NCBI GenBank assembly: GCA_947359465.1
Contig: OX375876.1
Location: 80,250,359-80,314,358, forward strand
Origin: Metellina segmentata
Lineage: Eukaryota; Arthropoda; Arachnida; Araneae; Tetragnathidae
Direction: 5' to 3'
Length of the DNA stretch: 64,000 nucleotides
The translations under genes and the position numbers were made by a program. The notes below the pieces were generated by a model. It saw nothing but the letters and a program-made list of their open reading frames with translations. It was not told where the DNA came from and made no database searches. Below, in pieces: positions 32,901 through 44,739 of the stretch (the stretch's first letter is position 1; each line of letters starts with the position of its first letter).

Positions 32901-35900
32901 ATCATAAAAATATATATACATATACCATATTTTTTACTAGTTTTTGTCTAATATTTTCTGACGATCGGGTACCAAGCACAGACCCAATTTGACAAACACT
33001 CCACTGAAATGTACTGTATTAAATACATTTAGTTAGTAGGTATGAAAAATAGTAAAAAACTACTACTTTAATAATTGTATGAAAACTACTATTTTTAATT
33101 ATAATTTACTCTAAAGTATATTAAAGAAAATTCCAACTAGAGATCAAAAAATGTTCAGATTTTTTTTTATTTTAGTAAAATTTTATTCATACAATGTAAC
33201 ACATCTAGTGAAAAAACATAACAACAAAATGTTTATTTATAATACAAAAGAAAACAATATTTATCTCTCACTATCAAATATTTTTGTTCAACGAAAATAG
33301 CAATATAAAAGCATAGAGTAAGCAGTCAGTCATTACATCATTTCTCACAGCTAGTCTAAGTATAAACACAAATTAAAATAGAATTCTAACAATGAATCAA
33401 CTAGAACAAATGGAAACTAATGTTCAACAATCTACCTTTTCATAGATCAAATTAAAACAAAAGTCAGATGCTAATACAAGATGATAAATTGTACAACAGG
33501 TAATTATAATCACCTTCCTTAAAAAAACAATTTCTTCAAAACATCTTTAAAGCAGAATTGTAAATTAATTTGGAGTATTTTTTCATGACTAATGTGCACT
33601 AATTGCTGTATGTGAATAGATGACTTTAATACTAATATCTTTAATGACCATTAACGCAATTTGAAAAGGAAACCGTATCAATGAATTAAAGTATTACATT
33701 CCTAGCTATAGCTAGAACTGTAAGTGCAACTGGTGGAGATCTAGTAACCGCTGAGGTAGTCGCCAAATTAAATTTTTGCGCCAAATCAAGAGGGCAGCTA
33801 ATTTAAGCAAATCCAAGCTGGACGTCCAAAATCCGGACGTTTTTCTAAACAGCGTTTTTTTTCTCACTTTTTTTACATTTTTCCGACAATTTTTAAAAAT
33901 CAAGGAGTTAAACCTGGACCTAATTGATGAAACCGCGCAACAACAAACATGTTTAACGTAAATATCACACAAAAAAATTTAAGATTTTGAAGTAAAATTT
34001 GTTCTATTGTATTAAAAAGGTTTTTTTTTTCCTTTTTTTTAAATTATTCCTATTGATATATTCCTACTTATATATCCTGATATTTTACTTTACTTTTTTA
34101 AACGCTACTTGCAAACGCAATCCAACGAATGAAGCATTGTAGAATTCTTTCTGAATAAGGTTAAGCCTTAAAACTGGATGAAAAGCGCGAAAACTGAATC
34201 CGCTGCCATAACAAATCAATTACAGGGAAGTGAGCAACAAGAGGGGGGAAAAATCGCAACTTACAATCTGCAATTTCAAAAATAAAATATCATTCATGAA
34301 GAAAAATAGCATTCCATATGAACTGCACATTCCAAGATTCAAAGAAACACCAAATTTAAATCAATAAGCAAAACAAAAATATTGTAACTTACAATCTCCA
34401 ATTTCAAAATAAAAATCAATCCAGTGAGAAAAATTCCAACACAAGGAACAAATATCAAGAAATCATGGAGAAAAATAGCGGTACAACAATTCCAAATAAA
34501 ATTACTCCGTTCGTTCTACGAAGCAGGTGTTGTAATATCGTCAGGAAAAACTTCAAGACTTCGACTAAGTTGATCACGTGATATTTTGGTTTCGGGACCT
34601 GTCTTTCTAGTTGGCCTTGTACTCAACCAGATGTGGGACCTTCAGCTAGTGAGGCGTTTAAGTGCTTTGACATAGCGGCTAAAATGGATGGATCAGCAGT
34701 CTGAGCGCGACCATCTACAGCTACTTGCCTCAAACGCATGTGAGACTTGGCTGCACAAAAACGAGTACAGATAGCGAAACAACTGACTCTGAACCGATGT
34801 GTTCAAGCAATGTTGCATTTTAATACAGTATACAAGTACAAAATGTAAACAAAATTGTTTTATAGTCATTAAATTACATTACATACTAAAGAAAAATTCG
34901 TTTTTTTACTAAGAAATAACCTTTTTATTGCGAATTGTTCAATTATCTGGATATTCGATTATATCGGATGAAATCTGGTCCCAATTAATCCTGATAATTG
35001 AGTTGTACCGTATATATTTCATCCTAACCAATTTTTACAAATTAGCACAAAACAAAACTACATCTCTTAGATAATTGTATAATTTATAATTCTTAAGACT
35101 TGATTGTCACACTGTTACTATTCTTCAAATATCAACTAAATAAACAAAGTATTTTTAATCACAGAATATGCATATTGACCAAGGATGATAAAATCATGTT
35201 CATTAGTTGTATATACCATGTGTGTTTGTATTTAAAAGTTTTATTATTCAATTTCAGTATTCTACAGCATGTAGCTGCAACAACAAGCAGTATTGGAGTT
35301 CTTGACAAAGTACGTGTACTTCTGTATAGCTCCAGTCAAGTGGGGGCAAGTGGTAAAAAAGACCTCAGTATCGCTTTATTGGACTCAGCACCAAAAGAAA
35401 GAGTAGCTAGTTTGCCATATGAACCTGAGAGATTTCAGCAGTTAGAAGCTGACCCTTCTACTGCTGGACATTTAAGGCAGCATCCTTTTATACAGGAGAG
35501 TAAGTAGGATTTTGAAGAGCTGTTTTGTTGTTTGTCTCTAATAGTTTTTCTTTGTGAAATATTGAAAATCACTTAAATTGAAATTTAAAAAAAAAATCGT
35601 TAGGTTTGGTAATATATTTTTGAAAATTTTTTTTATTCATGATATTCAATATTGGAAGGTTAAGCGTTTATGTTATATATTTAACTAGCCACCTGTCCTG
35701 GTGCTTTGTAAATTCTTGAGCTTATATGATCACCTGTAAAAAGTGAATGCAATGATTCAGGAGAGGGAAGGATTTCTTTTAGTTTAATTTCCCCCTGCAA
35801 GCAAAATTCATCTTACCATTTTAGAGATTAACAATATTGACTAACAGAAGAAGTAGTACCTATAGAAAATGAAGTATCACTGTTATAATTTATGAATAAA

Positions 35901-38046
35901 TCATAGCAGAATACACCTTATCATACCACAAACCAGGAATATTTGTTTTATTAGTTTGAGTTACTCATCTCTTATCAGATCAATTGCTTCGCTCAGCAGA
36001 TTCTCTTTCTATGAGAATTGTCTACTTCAATTTTAAGAGTGATGGTTATTATGTTATACAGATAACTGTCTTTGTGAAGCCATTGTTTTTCTCATTTGAC
36101 AATCAAAATTATCTTTCTTGATCAGTTGCATTATTGCAGAGTGAACAAATTCTTTTAGTTTCCAATGTATTGCAACCTATATTTTTTTCCATCTTAGATA
36201 ATGATAGTATAATATTTAATTTTAAATTAAAGAGCTGCTCAAACAGAAACATGTTTATGCAGCAACACCATTTGATGTGGGTGAGTGAAATGTATACTTT
36301 TACACTGGCTCATGTGCCTCGTTTCAAACAGCACAAGCCAAGCAATCGGAATACCATTTCTTTTTTTGCCTTGCTGCTCTCAAATCTTCACTGCTGGGTT
36401 GTTTTGTCATAAATTTATGTTTCATATACCTAAAATGTCCTGAACAAATGTTCTCTAGAACAATGGAAACAGCATTAAAACCCATCAAGTTTTGCCCTAA
36501 TATACCGGTAGACACAGACAGAAAACTACATTTTAATAATGAAGAAATATTCAAATATTGTAATTAAATTATTCTAAATTAATAAATGAAAAAAGTTTAA
36601 ACAGGGTTCTTTGTTTTTATTTCTGCTCATCAAATTGCTATTTTGATACATTATTTTATTCTGATGCTGATATTATAAATTTATTTCCATTTTCAGAGAA
36701 AAATGGCAAGGCTTTGTATATATGTGCTCTGATAATGGCAATTTTGCTGCTAGTTATGCCAAAAGATGGAGATGAGAGTGAATATTTTCCAAGTTTTCTT
36801 CCTCGGCCATCGTATGAAATGAAAATAATGATAGCTTATCTGTCAGGTAATTAAAATACTGTTAAGCCTCACTAGATTAATCCAAGAATATCAAAATTTA
36901 TTTGTGTTAATCACTTTGAAGAAGTCTTAAAAATTATGTAGACATTATTAGAACAGTTAAAACATAAGTAGTTTAAACTAAATCAATATATATATATATA
37001 TATTCAATATATAAATATGAACTCACATTATTCAAATTATACTTATAGTATTTGAAATGCAATTGCTCCCAAAACCATAAGTTTATTCATTTCTAAGTAA
37101 TTTACTTAGCCATCAGTTTTTGAAATGTCAAATTTTGTAACCACTTTGAAACACATGTAGGAATTCTTATTACCTAGTAAAGACTGTTGGACAATATCAA
37201 AACTAGAAATTTCTTGTAAGGTGTAACATCTAATGTACCAGAGAAATCACCAAGCTTGTCCCTTACCTCCCTGTGACCTTCCCCTGAACAGAGGGTGTAC
37301 TTCCTTCACCTTCCCTCCCCAGACTTCGCCCCCCTCATATTTCTTCATGCAATTATGACCTTGGGTACAGGACTTTCGTAGTTGTCAAGGCCACTCCAAA
37401 TTCTAAATTCCTGACATGTACTTTGTGGCATCTTGAACACCAATATAAAAATGGTCTTTTCAATGCACAGGAAAGAAGCTATAAAATTTGCTTAGAGGAG
37501 AAGGAGTCATGGAGAGAAAAAAGAAAAGGTCGAGAACTGATTTTCAAAATCTCAGATTTGGTTCTCAAAAAGTACTGTAGAGTTTAAGTATGTTGCATCA
37601 AAAATTTAAATTTTTGTGTGATGGGATGTCTTTAGTAAAAATTTGAAAATAACCTGCTCTGTTTATGGAGGTTTTAGGCTCTAATAGGATTCAGACCAAC
37701 ATTTTCCCTCATTCATCTAGATCCAAATCTTACTTTTTGGTTATCCACTCTTTTTTGTAAACAATTTCTATAAAAGTTCAGACTACATTTTCTGTTTACT
37801 GAGGAGTATGTCAAAATCCGTTTTTCTTATTCCTCATGAAAAATGAAAGAATGGACCTTTAATAGGTGTTTCTTGTGCATTATATAATTACACTTTTTGT
37901 TTATTCTTGCTTGTTTAAAATCAGCAATTCAAGTTTAACGTATTTGTGCGGTTTAAACTTACTGATGTGCTATGATTTAGATTATCTGAGTAACCATCTG
38001 CTTCATATTTCCAGGTATGGCTACTGTGTTGTTAATCCAGAGTTGA
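29989..38046 (+). CDS. MOSPD1: MOSPD1-like MSP-domain membrane protein, five coding exons
   Basis: Five exons join in phase: 29989-30133, 31572-31653, 35258-35499, 36697-36846 and 38015-38046 (stop TGA). Every border is GT/AG, with strong donors such as GTAAGT. The product is 216 residues, close to vertebrate MOSPD1. Residues about 11-100 form a major sperm protein (MSP) beta-sandwich: LPVF, ITFYADDPSSLKQIL, INPYDFLVKFK, then GTIKPHHSVDV and IGVLDKVRVLL. A polar linker follows. The hydrophobic segment ALYICALIMAILLLVMP and a final one containing MIAYLSGMATVLLIQS are the two predicted membrane spans. MSP proteins of this family sit in the ER membrane and bind FFAT-type peptides on partner proteins at organelle contact sites. 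MOSPD1 and MOSPD3 are similar; the length and short C-terminus favour MOSPD1. Intron 2 carries a nest of DNA transposons. Confidence 0.88.
30134..31571 (+). other. Intron 1 of the coding region
   Basis: Bounded by GTAAGA and TTTTCTTCTAG. No exon, and only a possible degraded repeat near 30410-30480 (GGTTTTTATGGCAAAAGGGC). Confidence 0.7.
32528..34619. mobile_element. Mutator-like non-autonomous element, 9-bp duplication
   Basis: The left end is CAAGGCCGACTAAAAAGACA and the right end reversed is CAAGGCCAACTAGAAAGACA, continuing similarly for about 25 bp. The flanks are identical 9-bp copies of TACTCAACC (32519-32527, 34620-34628). A 9-bp target fits the Mutator superfamily. No transposase is readable, and a Merlin-like sequence sits inside from 33731. 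Confidence 0.8.
33731..34560 (+). mobile_element. Diverged Merlin-like sequence
   Basis: It starts GGTGGAGATCTAGTAACCGC, then CGCCAAATCAAGAGGGCAGC, matching the left end of the 47281 and 58261 elements. Further right, GAAAAGCGCGAAAACTGAAT, GAAGTGAGCAACAAGAGG and ATATCGTCAGGAAAAAC match their inner and right parts in rearranged order. The right terminus and target duplication were not found, so the end coordinate is approximate. Confidence 0.5.
35500..36696 (+). other. Intron 3
   Basis: Bounded by GTAAGT (35500) and TTTTCAG (36696). No exon seen. At 35693 CTAGCCACCTGTCCTGGTGC resembles a diverged Helitron-type end like that at 23244. Confidence 0.7.
36847..38014 (+). other. Intron 4
   Basis: Bounded by GTAATT and TATTTCCAG. 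It contains an AT dinucleotide run at about 36987-37003. No transposon end was recognised. Confidence 0.7.
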
Positions 38047-38920
38047 CAGTCTACCCTATTCTAATGATTGTAGATGTTTTGCGGCACATATTTTTAGTAT
38101 GCGATTCAAGGCTTTTAAACTACAGACCTATATTTTATCAATAATTTTAATCTTACATTTAAATTAAGTGTTAGTGTTTAAAAAGTTGTGATTTTTTTTG
38201 TGGGTACTTGCATGTCTGGAACTTATTTTACCTCCTATAGCTATCATGTTTAAGTATAATATTGTGCTTTCATGTGTAATTATATGAACTTGACTGTACA
38301 TGTAAATATCATGTTCCTGAATATATCTTAAACACCTGCTTGTAATAAGTGAAAAGTATTCATGCGCGCTCCTTCACTTTATAATTAAAAATGACAAAAT
38401 CAATAAATATGCATTTGTGCAAAGTGCAGGTATTTAGATGTATAAATCATAAAAAATATTTCATTTTGCTGTGACATTCATACAGTACTTCAAAAGTGTG
38501 TCTATTTTGAAGAGAATGTATAGCTTATCTCAAATATATAATGGTATGCATTATTGAAAACTGTTAACTTCTGAGTACTATTCTAATAACATTTTAACTG
38601 TTTGTAAGTGATAAGAAAATTGCATTCAATATATTTCAATAATGTTCAGCATTAAACTATTTTTAATATCTGTCAGCTTTATTTTTTGTGATTGTTCATG
38701 TGCATCATCAGTGTCATCGAATCAACATAGTTAAAAGTAAAACTAAATTTCTGTGTTATAATGAATGTGTATTACGACTTTTTATTTTAAGATGCTATTG
38801 AAGCTACTGGCTGAGGTGCTTGTGAATGCATCTTTTTTTATGTCATTTGAAAGTAAGCCAATATGTGTTCAGATTCTGTCATATATTGCTTTAAATAAAC
38901 TTGTCTTTTACAGAATTATG
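38047..38920 (+). terminator. 3' UTR and polyadenylation region of the MOSPD1-like gene
   Basis: AT-rich sequence follows the stop codon. AATAAA occurs at 38894-38899, followed by a T-rich stretch, which makes it the most likely poly(A) signal. Weaker earlier candidates exist (for example near 38402). Confidence 0.5.
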
Positions 38921-39264
38921 AAGCCCTTGATTTGATTCTCTAGCTACATTTGTTAGTTATGTACACTTTTGATACTGGCTAGCTGAAATATCTAATGTTA
39001 CTTGAAAAAATCAGATCGATACAAATTTATCATTTCACCTGTATATAGGTTTTTATCAGACTCAAAAAACATGTATTATACTCATTAAAGATGAAATGGG
39101 ATACATTTATGTCCTTGGGATATGCAAATTTTTCATTTCTATTGACGTAAGTTACTTTATATCATTAATGTAAATAAATATTAAAATTACTTCCAACACT
39201 AATTGTGCCAATGAACTTTCCATTCTTAGCCTATGAACTTAGCTAGTTTTTTAATAGTTTCCTT

Positions 39265-39570
39265 AATAATTTTCTATTGTAGAAAGCCTAATTCTATACC
39301 TGTAAAAATGCAGCCGACCAACTGGTATAGTGGTTAAGGTGTTAGCCTCTAGATCGAAAGGTTCCTGGTTTGAATCCGGGTTTGGGCATGGATGTTTGTA
39401 AAAGTATGGTGTAGAGGCAGCTGGTGCACCTTAAATCTGTCGTGGCCGAAAGTCCTCACGTTGGGTTGGTGCGGAAGTTAGGAGAGTGGGGTGCTAGCTC
39501 AGGTGTTGCTTCGTCATAATAATTTTCTATTGTAGAAAGCCTAATTCTATACCTGTAAATCTGCAGCCGA
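39265..39570 (+). repeat. SINE copy within a tandem duplication of about 253 bp
   Basis: The SINE head begins at 39312 and stops abruptly at 39517 (GCTTCGTCAT). There the upstream unique sequence AATAATTTTCTATTGTAGAA, first seen at 39265, starts again at 39518 and leads into a second SINE head. Thus the flank plus the 5' part of the SINE were duplicated in tandem. Confidence 0.8.
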
Positions 39571-39895
39571 CCAACTGGTATAGTGGTTAAGGTGTTAGCC
39601 TCTAGATCGGAATGTTCCGGGTTTGGGCATGGATGTTTGTAAACGTATGGTGTAGAGGCAACTGGTGCACCTTAAATCTGTCGCGGCCGAAAGTCCTTAC
39701 GTTGGGTTGGTGCGGAAGTTAGGAGAGTGGAGTGCTAGCTCAGGTGTTGCTTCGTCATCTGACCGTGGTTCAAAATTACACAAGGTGTCGTCCTCGGATC
39801 TTTCCCTTAAGGGACTGATCCCGGACCGTCGTCAATAGCCCGTTGTGTTGCTCCAGTAGGACGTTAACTAAAAATTACCAAATTACCTATAAAAA
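39565..39895 (+). repeat. tRNA-derived SINE, nearly full length
   Basis: Complete body and tail (CGTTAACTAAAAATTACC). The head has lost about 12 bp, including most of the B box. Confidence 0.85.
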
Positions 39896-41570
39896 GCCTT
39901 TCTACCTAATTTGTAAGTGAAATTTTTCTAGTAGGGTTATGCCTAAGTCTGGGATGATAACATTTTGTGTTCTGATTGGTCACTATTGGTTAGATCAATA
40001 ATTTAAAGTAAATTTTCTAACATGGATCAAAATATTGTGCATTGCAAAACTGAAATTTTTATAGAATTTAGATATAAAACTTGACGCGTCCAGCAGCAAG
40101 CATTAAACATGAAAGGCAGTCTTACAGACTAAAGATTTTCTGTTAGGATTGTGAAGGTAACTTCATATTTCTAAATACCTTCAAAGGGCTTGAAAAGCTG
40201 ACAAGAGCCAGAGAACATTAAAAGTTATGGGAAAGGAAAGACAACTATTCATGGACAACACAAGACATTTCACCTATTAAACATCGCATAAATTATGACT
40301 ACTTCACAGGTTTCTTCAAATTATAATTTGTTCAAATAGGCATGCACACCTCAAAGATAAAAAAGCAGGACTCTAGTACCTGCACTTCTATGCCTCTGCT
40401 AGACCCTGCATATATTGATAGTTGAATTATTTCTTGGAGATTATTCATTTTTATCTTTATATTTGCGAGTCTAACTTTCTTTTGCCTAAGAATCTCATGG
40501 TCTACAAACAATATCTATTTATTGCCTGTGTATAGCTGTTGAAGCGACTCCAGCATTCTACCTTTTGTTCTTCCACACTCAGCGTGAAGGACGTGTTTAT
40601 ATTCATTGCTATTATATTTGTTATAAATAACTTGGTTAGTTTAACCTTGTCTAATTCTCAGGATCGTAGTTTCTACAGTAGGATTTTATGTTTGAATCTG
40701 AAAATCTTTTGTATTAAATATTAGGTTTACTTTACTCTGGTTATATTTTTCTTTCTCTCATTTACCCTTTCTCTAATATTGTAACTTTTAAGTTTCGTTA
40801 TGAATAAGAAATTGCAGTTTTCATGAGTTTAAGTGAATTTTAAATGTTACTAACTCCACTTTAAATGAATTACTGTTTGTAGGAATAAACGGAATGTAAA
40901 GTGCTTGATGGGAAGATATATTAAGATGAGTTTCACCTTACCCTTGCAATTAGATTATCTTGAAACTCATGGTTCTTCAGTGATTGTAAGATTCAATGAG
41001 CATAAAGAGTTTAAAAAGTGGATTTCTTCACAATTTAAAGCTTAAAATATTTTTTTAACTTGGAAACCAAGGAATTGAATTTTAATATACTGTTAATAAA
41101 GTTTGTACTGCAAGTGTTTTCTTTTGAAATTAGCATTTTGCCATTTACTCCATTGCCGATAGTGCTGGAAAAATTGAAATTTTTTTTACTTCCCATGACG
41201 TAAATTCCCAACCTGTTCATTTTCATAGCAATAAAAGCCTCGAATCAGCCCTATTTTTTTTATCTTCCCATATAAAATCTAAATTCACCATGATTCTTGC
41301 AAAACAAAATTGTTTGAATGTTTTAAAGCCCTTTTAGTGAACATTTGAATGAGGTCGATGTAAACAAACCAGATAGGCTGCAAAGATTTTTTTTTTCCGC
41401 TATCCACAAATGCTTGCATGACCATATCAGGACCACTTTAAAATGTAGTTCATCATTTGAACTACATTTTAATAGTCCAGTTGATTGTCATGTATTAGTA
41501 ATTAGTGTTTTTTACGAGTTCAAAACTCAATTCAACCAGATCATAAACTGTAAATCAGCTGTGGTCTCAA
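39896..41570. other. Non-coding DNA
   Basis: No supported gene or transposon end. It holds a perfect 15-bp stem hairpin at 41438-41472. Confidence 0.4.
41438..41472. repeat. Perfect hairpin, 15-bp stem
   Basis: TTAAAATGTAGTTCA, a 5-nt loop TCATT, then the exact complement TGAACTACATTTTAA. Confidence 0.8.
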
Positions 41571-41574
41571 ATGG

Positions 41575-41655
41575 TATGGTGTGGAAGTTTAGAGAATGGG
41601 GTGTCAGCTCAGGTGTTTACCTTGTCATCTGTCCATGGTTCAAAAAAATTATGTG
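41575..41655 (+). repeat. SINE central fragment
   Basis: GTGTGGAAGTTTAGAGAATG, GGTGTCAGCTCAGGTG and CATGGTTCAAAAA match the SINE body. Both ends are missing. Confidence 0.65.
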
Positions 41656-41668
41656 GTATGACTAATGG

Positions 41669-41999
41669 TAATGGTAATTTTTGTTAACGTCGTTCTAGAG
41701 TAACACAACGAGCTATTGACGACGGTCCGGGATCAGTTCCTTAAAGGATAGATTCGAGGACAACACCTCGTATTTTTGAACCACGGTCAGATGACGAAGC
41801 AACACCTGAGCTGGCACCCCACTCTCCAAACTTCCACACCAACCCAACTTGAGGACTTTCGGCCACGACAGATTTAAGGTGCACCAGCCGCATCTACACC
41901 ATACGCTTACAAACATCCATGTCCGAACCCGGATTCGAACCAGGAACCTTCCGATCTAGAGGCTAACACCTTAACCACAATATATTTTGGTTGGTCGGC
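41669..41999 (-). repeat. tRNA-derived SINE, full length
   Basis: Complete minus-strand copy with exact 13-bp target duplication GTATGACTAATGG at 41656-41668 and 42000-42012. Confidence 0.92.
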
Positions 42000-42030
42000 G
42001 TATGACTAATGGATCTTTCCCTTCAGAATT

Positions 42031-42427
42031 GAGCCGACCAACCGGTATAGTGGTTAAGGTGTTAGCCTCTAGATCGGAAGGTTCCTGGTTCGAATCCGGG
42101 TCCGGGCATGGATGTTTGTAAACGTATGGTGTAGAGGCGGCTGGTGCACCTTAAATCTGTCGTGGCCGAAAGTTCTCACGTTGGGTTGCCGTGGAAGTTT
42201 GGAGAGTGGGGTGACAGCTCAGGTGTTGCTTCGTCATCTGACCGTGGTTTAAAATTACGAGGTATTGTCCTCGGATCTTTCCCTTAAGGGACTGATCCCG
42301 GACCGTCGTCAATAGCCCGTTGTGTTGCTCTAGTACGACGTTAACTAAAAATTACCAGTTACCCGGACCGTCGTCAATAGCCCGTTGTGTTGCTCTAGTA
42401 CGACGTTAAATAAAAATTAGCAAATTA
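42031..42427 (+). repeat. tRNA-derived SINE with duplicated 3' tail
   Basis: Full SINE whose last 66 bp (CCGGACCGTCGTCAATAGCC to the A-rich tail) occur twice in tandem, at about 42298-42362 and 42362-42427. Both copies lie inside one 12-bp target duplication, CCCTTCAGAATT (42019-42030, 42428-42439). Confidence 0.88.
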
Positions 42428-42722
42428 CCCTTCAGAATTCATTCCTCTGTCACCAGTAGTTCATTGTGTTACTCTAGTAAATTCAACTCCTACCTCCGGT
42501 CACTTTGGTGATGGCATTACATCCAATTGACGTTGACCAACCATCTATCATATATCAATTCAGAATTAGTATGGTAATTTTTTTTAGTTAGCGTCGTACT
42601 AGAGCAACAGAATTAGTATGGGATTCACACACTGTTTTACTATATCAAGATAATTTAATGAAGTGCATTTAAGAAAGCGCATACAAAAACTAGTCAAAGT
42701 AGTCGCGTCCAGGATACGTATA

Positions 42723-43038
42723 GCCGACCAACCGGTATAGTGGTTAAGGTGTTAGCCTCTAGATCGGAAGGTTCCGAGTTCGGGCATGGATGTTTGTAAA
42801 CGCATGGTGTAGAGGCGGCTGGTGCACCTTAAATTTGTCGTGGCCGAAAGTCCTCACGTTGGGTTGGCGTGGAAGTTTGGAGAGTGGGGTGCCAGCTCAG
42901 GTGCTGCTTCGTCATCTGACCGTGGTTCAAAATTACGAGGTGTCCTCAGATTTTTTCCTTAAGGGATTGATCCTGGACCGTCGTCAATAGCCCGTTGTGT
43001 TGCTCTAGTACGACGTTAACTTAAAAAATTACCAATTA
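42723..43038 (+). repeat. tRNA-derived SINE
   Basis: Body and tail complete, with a small deletion in the head removing the B box. Target duplication CCAGGATACGTATA / CCAGGACACGTATA (one mismatch) at 42709-42722 and 43039-43052. Confidence 0.88.
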
Positions 43039-43089
43039 CCAGGACACGTATAAGAATCACGTTTCGTCACAAATATTCATGAAAAATTT

Positions 43090-43408
43090 GCCGACCGACC
43101 GGTCTGGTGGTTAAGGTGTTAGCCTCTAAATAGGAAGGTTCTTGGTTCGAATCCGGGTCAGTGCATGGATGTTTGTAACCTATGGTGTAGAGGCGGCTGT
43201 TGCACCTTAAATCTGTAGTGGCCGAAAGTCCTCACGTTGTGTGGGTGTGGAAGTTTGGAGAGTGGGGTGTCCGCTCAGGTCTTGCCATGGTTCAAACTTA
43301 CTTGGTGTTGTCCTCGGTTCTCCCCTTTTCTGGATTGATCCCGGATCGTCGTCATAAGCCCGTTGTGTTGCTCTAGTACGACGTTAATTCAAAAATTACC
43401 AAATTACC
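43090..43408 (+). repeat. tRNA-derived SINE, diverged copy
   Basis: Head GCCGACCGACCGGTCTGGTG with B box GGTTCGAATCC, shortened body, tail TTCAAAAATTACCAAATTAC. No clear target duplication. Confidence 0.8.
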
Positions 43409-43622
43409 TGAAATGATTGAGACCGATTCCAACAAAAAAGTACCCATACAAATATTTTAATTATTTCCGTATGAATAAAGAGTTTTGATAACCTGTTGAT
43501 ATAACTTGGACCACATATTTAATATGATAACACATCAATTCTATTAGTAATAATAGCATTAAAGATTGAAAAGTAAAAAAATTTCAATAAAATAAAAAAT
43601 ACTTTTTTTCCAAATAAAGATT

Positions 43623-43952
43623 TACCAACCGGTATAGCGGTTAAGGTGTTAGCCTCTAGATAGGAAGGTTCCTGGTTCGAATCCGGGTACGGGCATGGGT
43701 GTTTGTAAGCGTATGGTGTAGAGGCGGCTGGTGCACCTTAAATCTGTCGTGGCCGAAAGTCCTCACGTTGGGTTGGCGTGGAAGTTTGGAGAGTGGGGTG
43801 CCAGATCAGATGCTGCATCGTCATCTGACCGTGGTTCAAAATTACGAAGTGTTGTCCTCGGATCTTTCACTTAAGGGACTGATCCCGGACCCTCGTCAAT
43901 AGCCCGTTGTGTTGCTCTAGTACGACGTTAACTAAAAATACCAAATACCTCT
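43623..43952 (+). repeat. tRNA-derived SINE, nearly full length
   Basis: It starts a few bases into the head (ACCAACCGGTATAGCGG) and runs through the B box GGTTCGAATCC and body to AAAATACCAAATACC. Confidence 0.85.
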
Positions 43953-44034
43953 TATAAATGAATTTGAAATACGTATTGTTCAAGATTTTAAGAAAAAAAT
44001 AGGTAATATTTGTTTAAACTATGTATTGAGATTA

Positions 44035-44390
44035 ATTTTTAATTAACGTCGTACTAGAGCGACACAACGGGTTATTGACAACTGTCCGGGATCAATCCCT
44101 AAGGGAAAGATCCAAGGACAACACCACGTAATTTTGAAGCACGGTCAGATGACGAGGTAACACTTGAGCTGGCACCTAAAACTTCCAATTACCAACGTGA
44201 CGACATTTGAGGCCATGACAGATTTAACCTGCACAAACTCCCTTTATACACGAAGATCTTTGACTGGATATGTTATCGCAACCCTTCGGTTCCTAGTCCG
44301 TTGTTCTTCCAACTGGGTAACCACGCATCACCTAACCACTGCCCTTAACTTAAGCGGGAAACTTGAACACCGATCTAGTGGTTGAACTAC
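44035..44390 (-). repeat. SINE, older subfamily
   Basis: The minus-strand tail and body motifs are present (CTCTAGTACGACGTTAATT, GACCGTGCTTCAAAATTACG). The head half is strongly diverged, with a different tRNA-like end. Confidence 0.65.
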
Positions 44391-44534
44391 AAGAGCAGCA
44401 TGACCTTTTGTTGGGAGACTTTTTAAGTAACTAGGGGGCTCCACACCCTGCTCGCTTCCGCACGCTAACCCTCGGGGATAGCTACACAATCCCATTAAGT
44501 TTGCTTCACAAACCAACTTTTACAGAGTTAATCT

Positions 44535-44739
44535 TGTTAAAATAACTAGTATTTCTGAAGTATCGAGCATACAAAACTCTTTTATTAGTTTATTCTAACA
44601 TTTGTCCAATTTGGCATCACCTTTGTATTTCATGTTCCTAACCCTGATTTTTGAATTGTAACGTGATTGTGATTTTCCTTTATACTTGAAAATAAACCCA
44701 CTCAAATTACTTCAATATTTTGCTTTAATATTTACAATT
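44535..44739 (+). repeat. 5' LTR of Copia element
   Basis: Nearly identical to 54726-54928 with scattered substitutions. It includes an AATAAA at about 44690. The exact 3' border (ending ACA or ACAATT) is ambiguous by three bases; ACAATT gives the clean AATCT duplication. Confidence 0.9.

Larger units (their letters stand above)
32430..34830 (+). pseudogene. pogo/Tigger transposase C-terminal remnant, split
   Basis: Before the insertion, around 32445-32520, one shifted frame reads QILSDDELIQCV, EELIDDTEDDNDIATQP, the acidic tail of Tigger/jerky-type transposases. After it, around 34620-34830, comes SASEAFKCFDIA followed by CLKRM, DLAAQKRVQIAKQLTLN, the typical last segment (helical, basic). 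The DDE domain is absent, so only an internally deleted copy remains. Confidence 0.65.
32232..35010 (+). mobile_element. pogo/Tigger-type element in intron 2
   Basis: The left end is CAGTACAACTCCAATTATAT and the right end reversed is CGGTACAACTCAATTATCAG. Both are flanked by TA (32230-32231, 35011-35012), the Tc1/mariner target. Inner repeats with AATTATC-GAT resemble known Tigger ends. It is interrupted at 32528-34619 by another element. Confidence 0.8.

Noticed and set aside
42790..42990. Repeated short ORF (VWCRGGWCTLNLSWPKVL type) at 20501, 41713, 42790, 43699 and others
   Set aside because: This is the translated SINE body, present in every copy by descent and not a gene.
39312..43955. 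CRISPR-like array of regular repeats
   Set aside because: The units are 320-bp SINEs in both orientations with their own target duplications and irregular spacing, in eukaryotic DNA.
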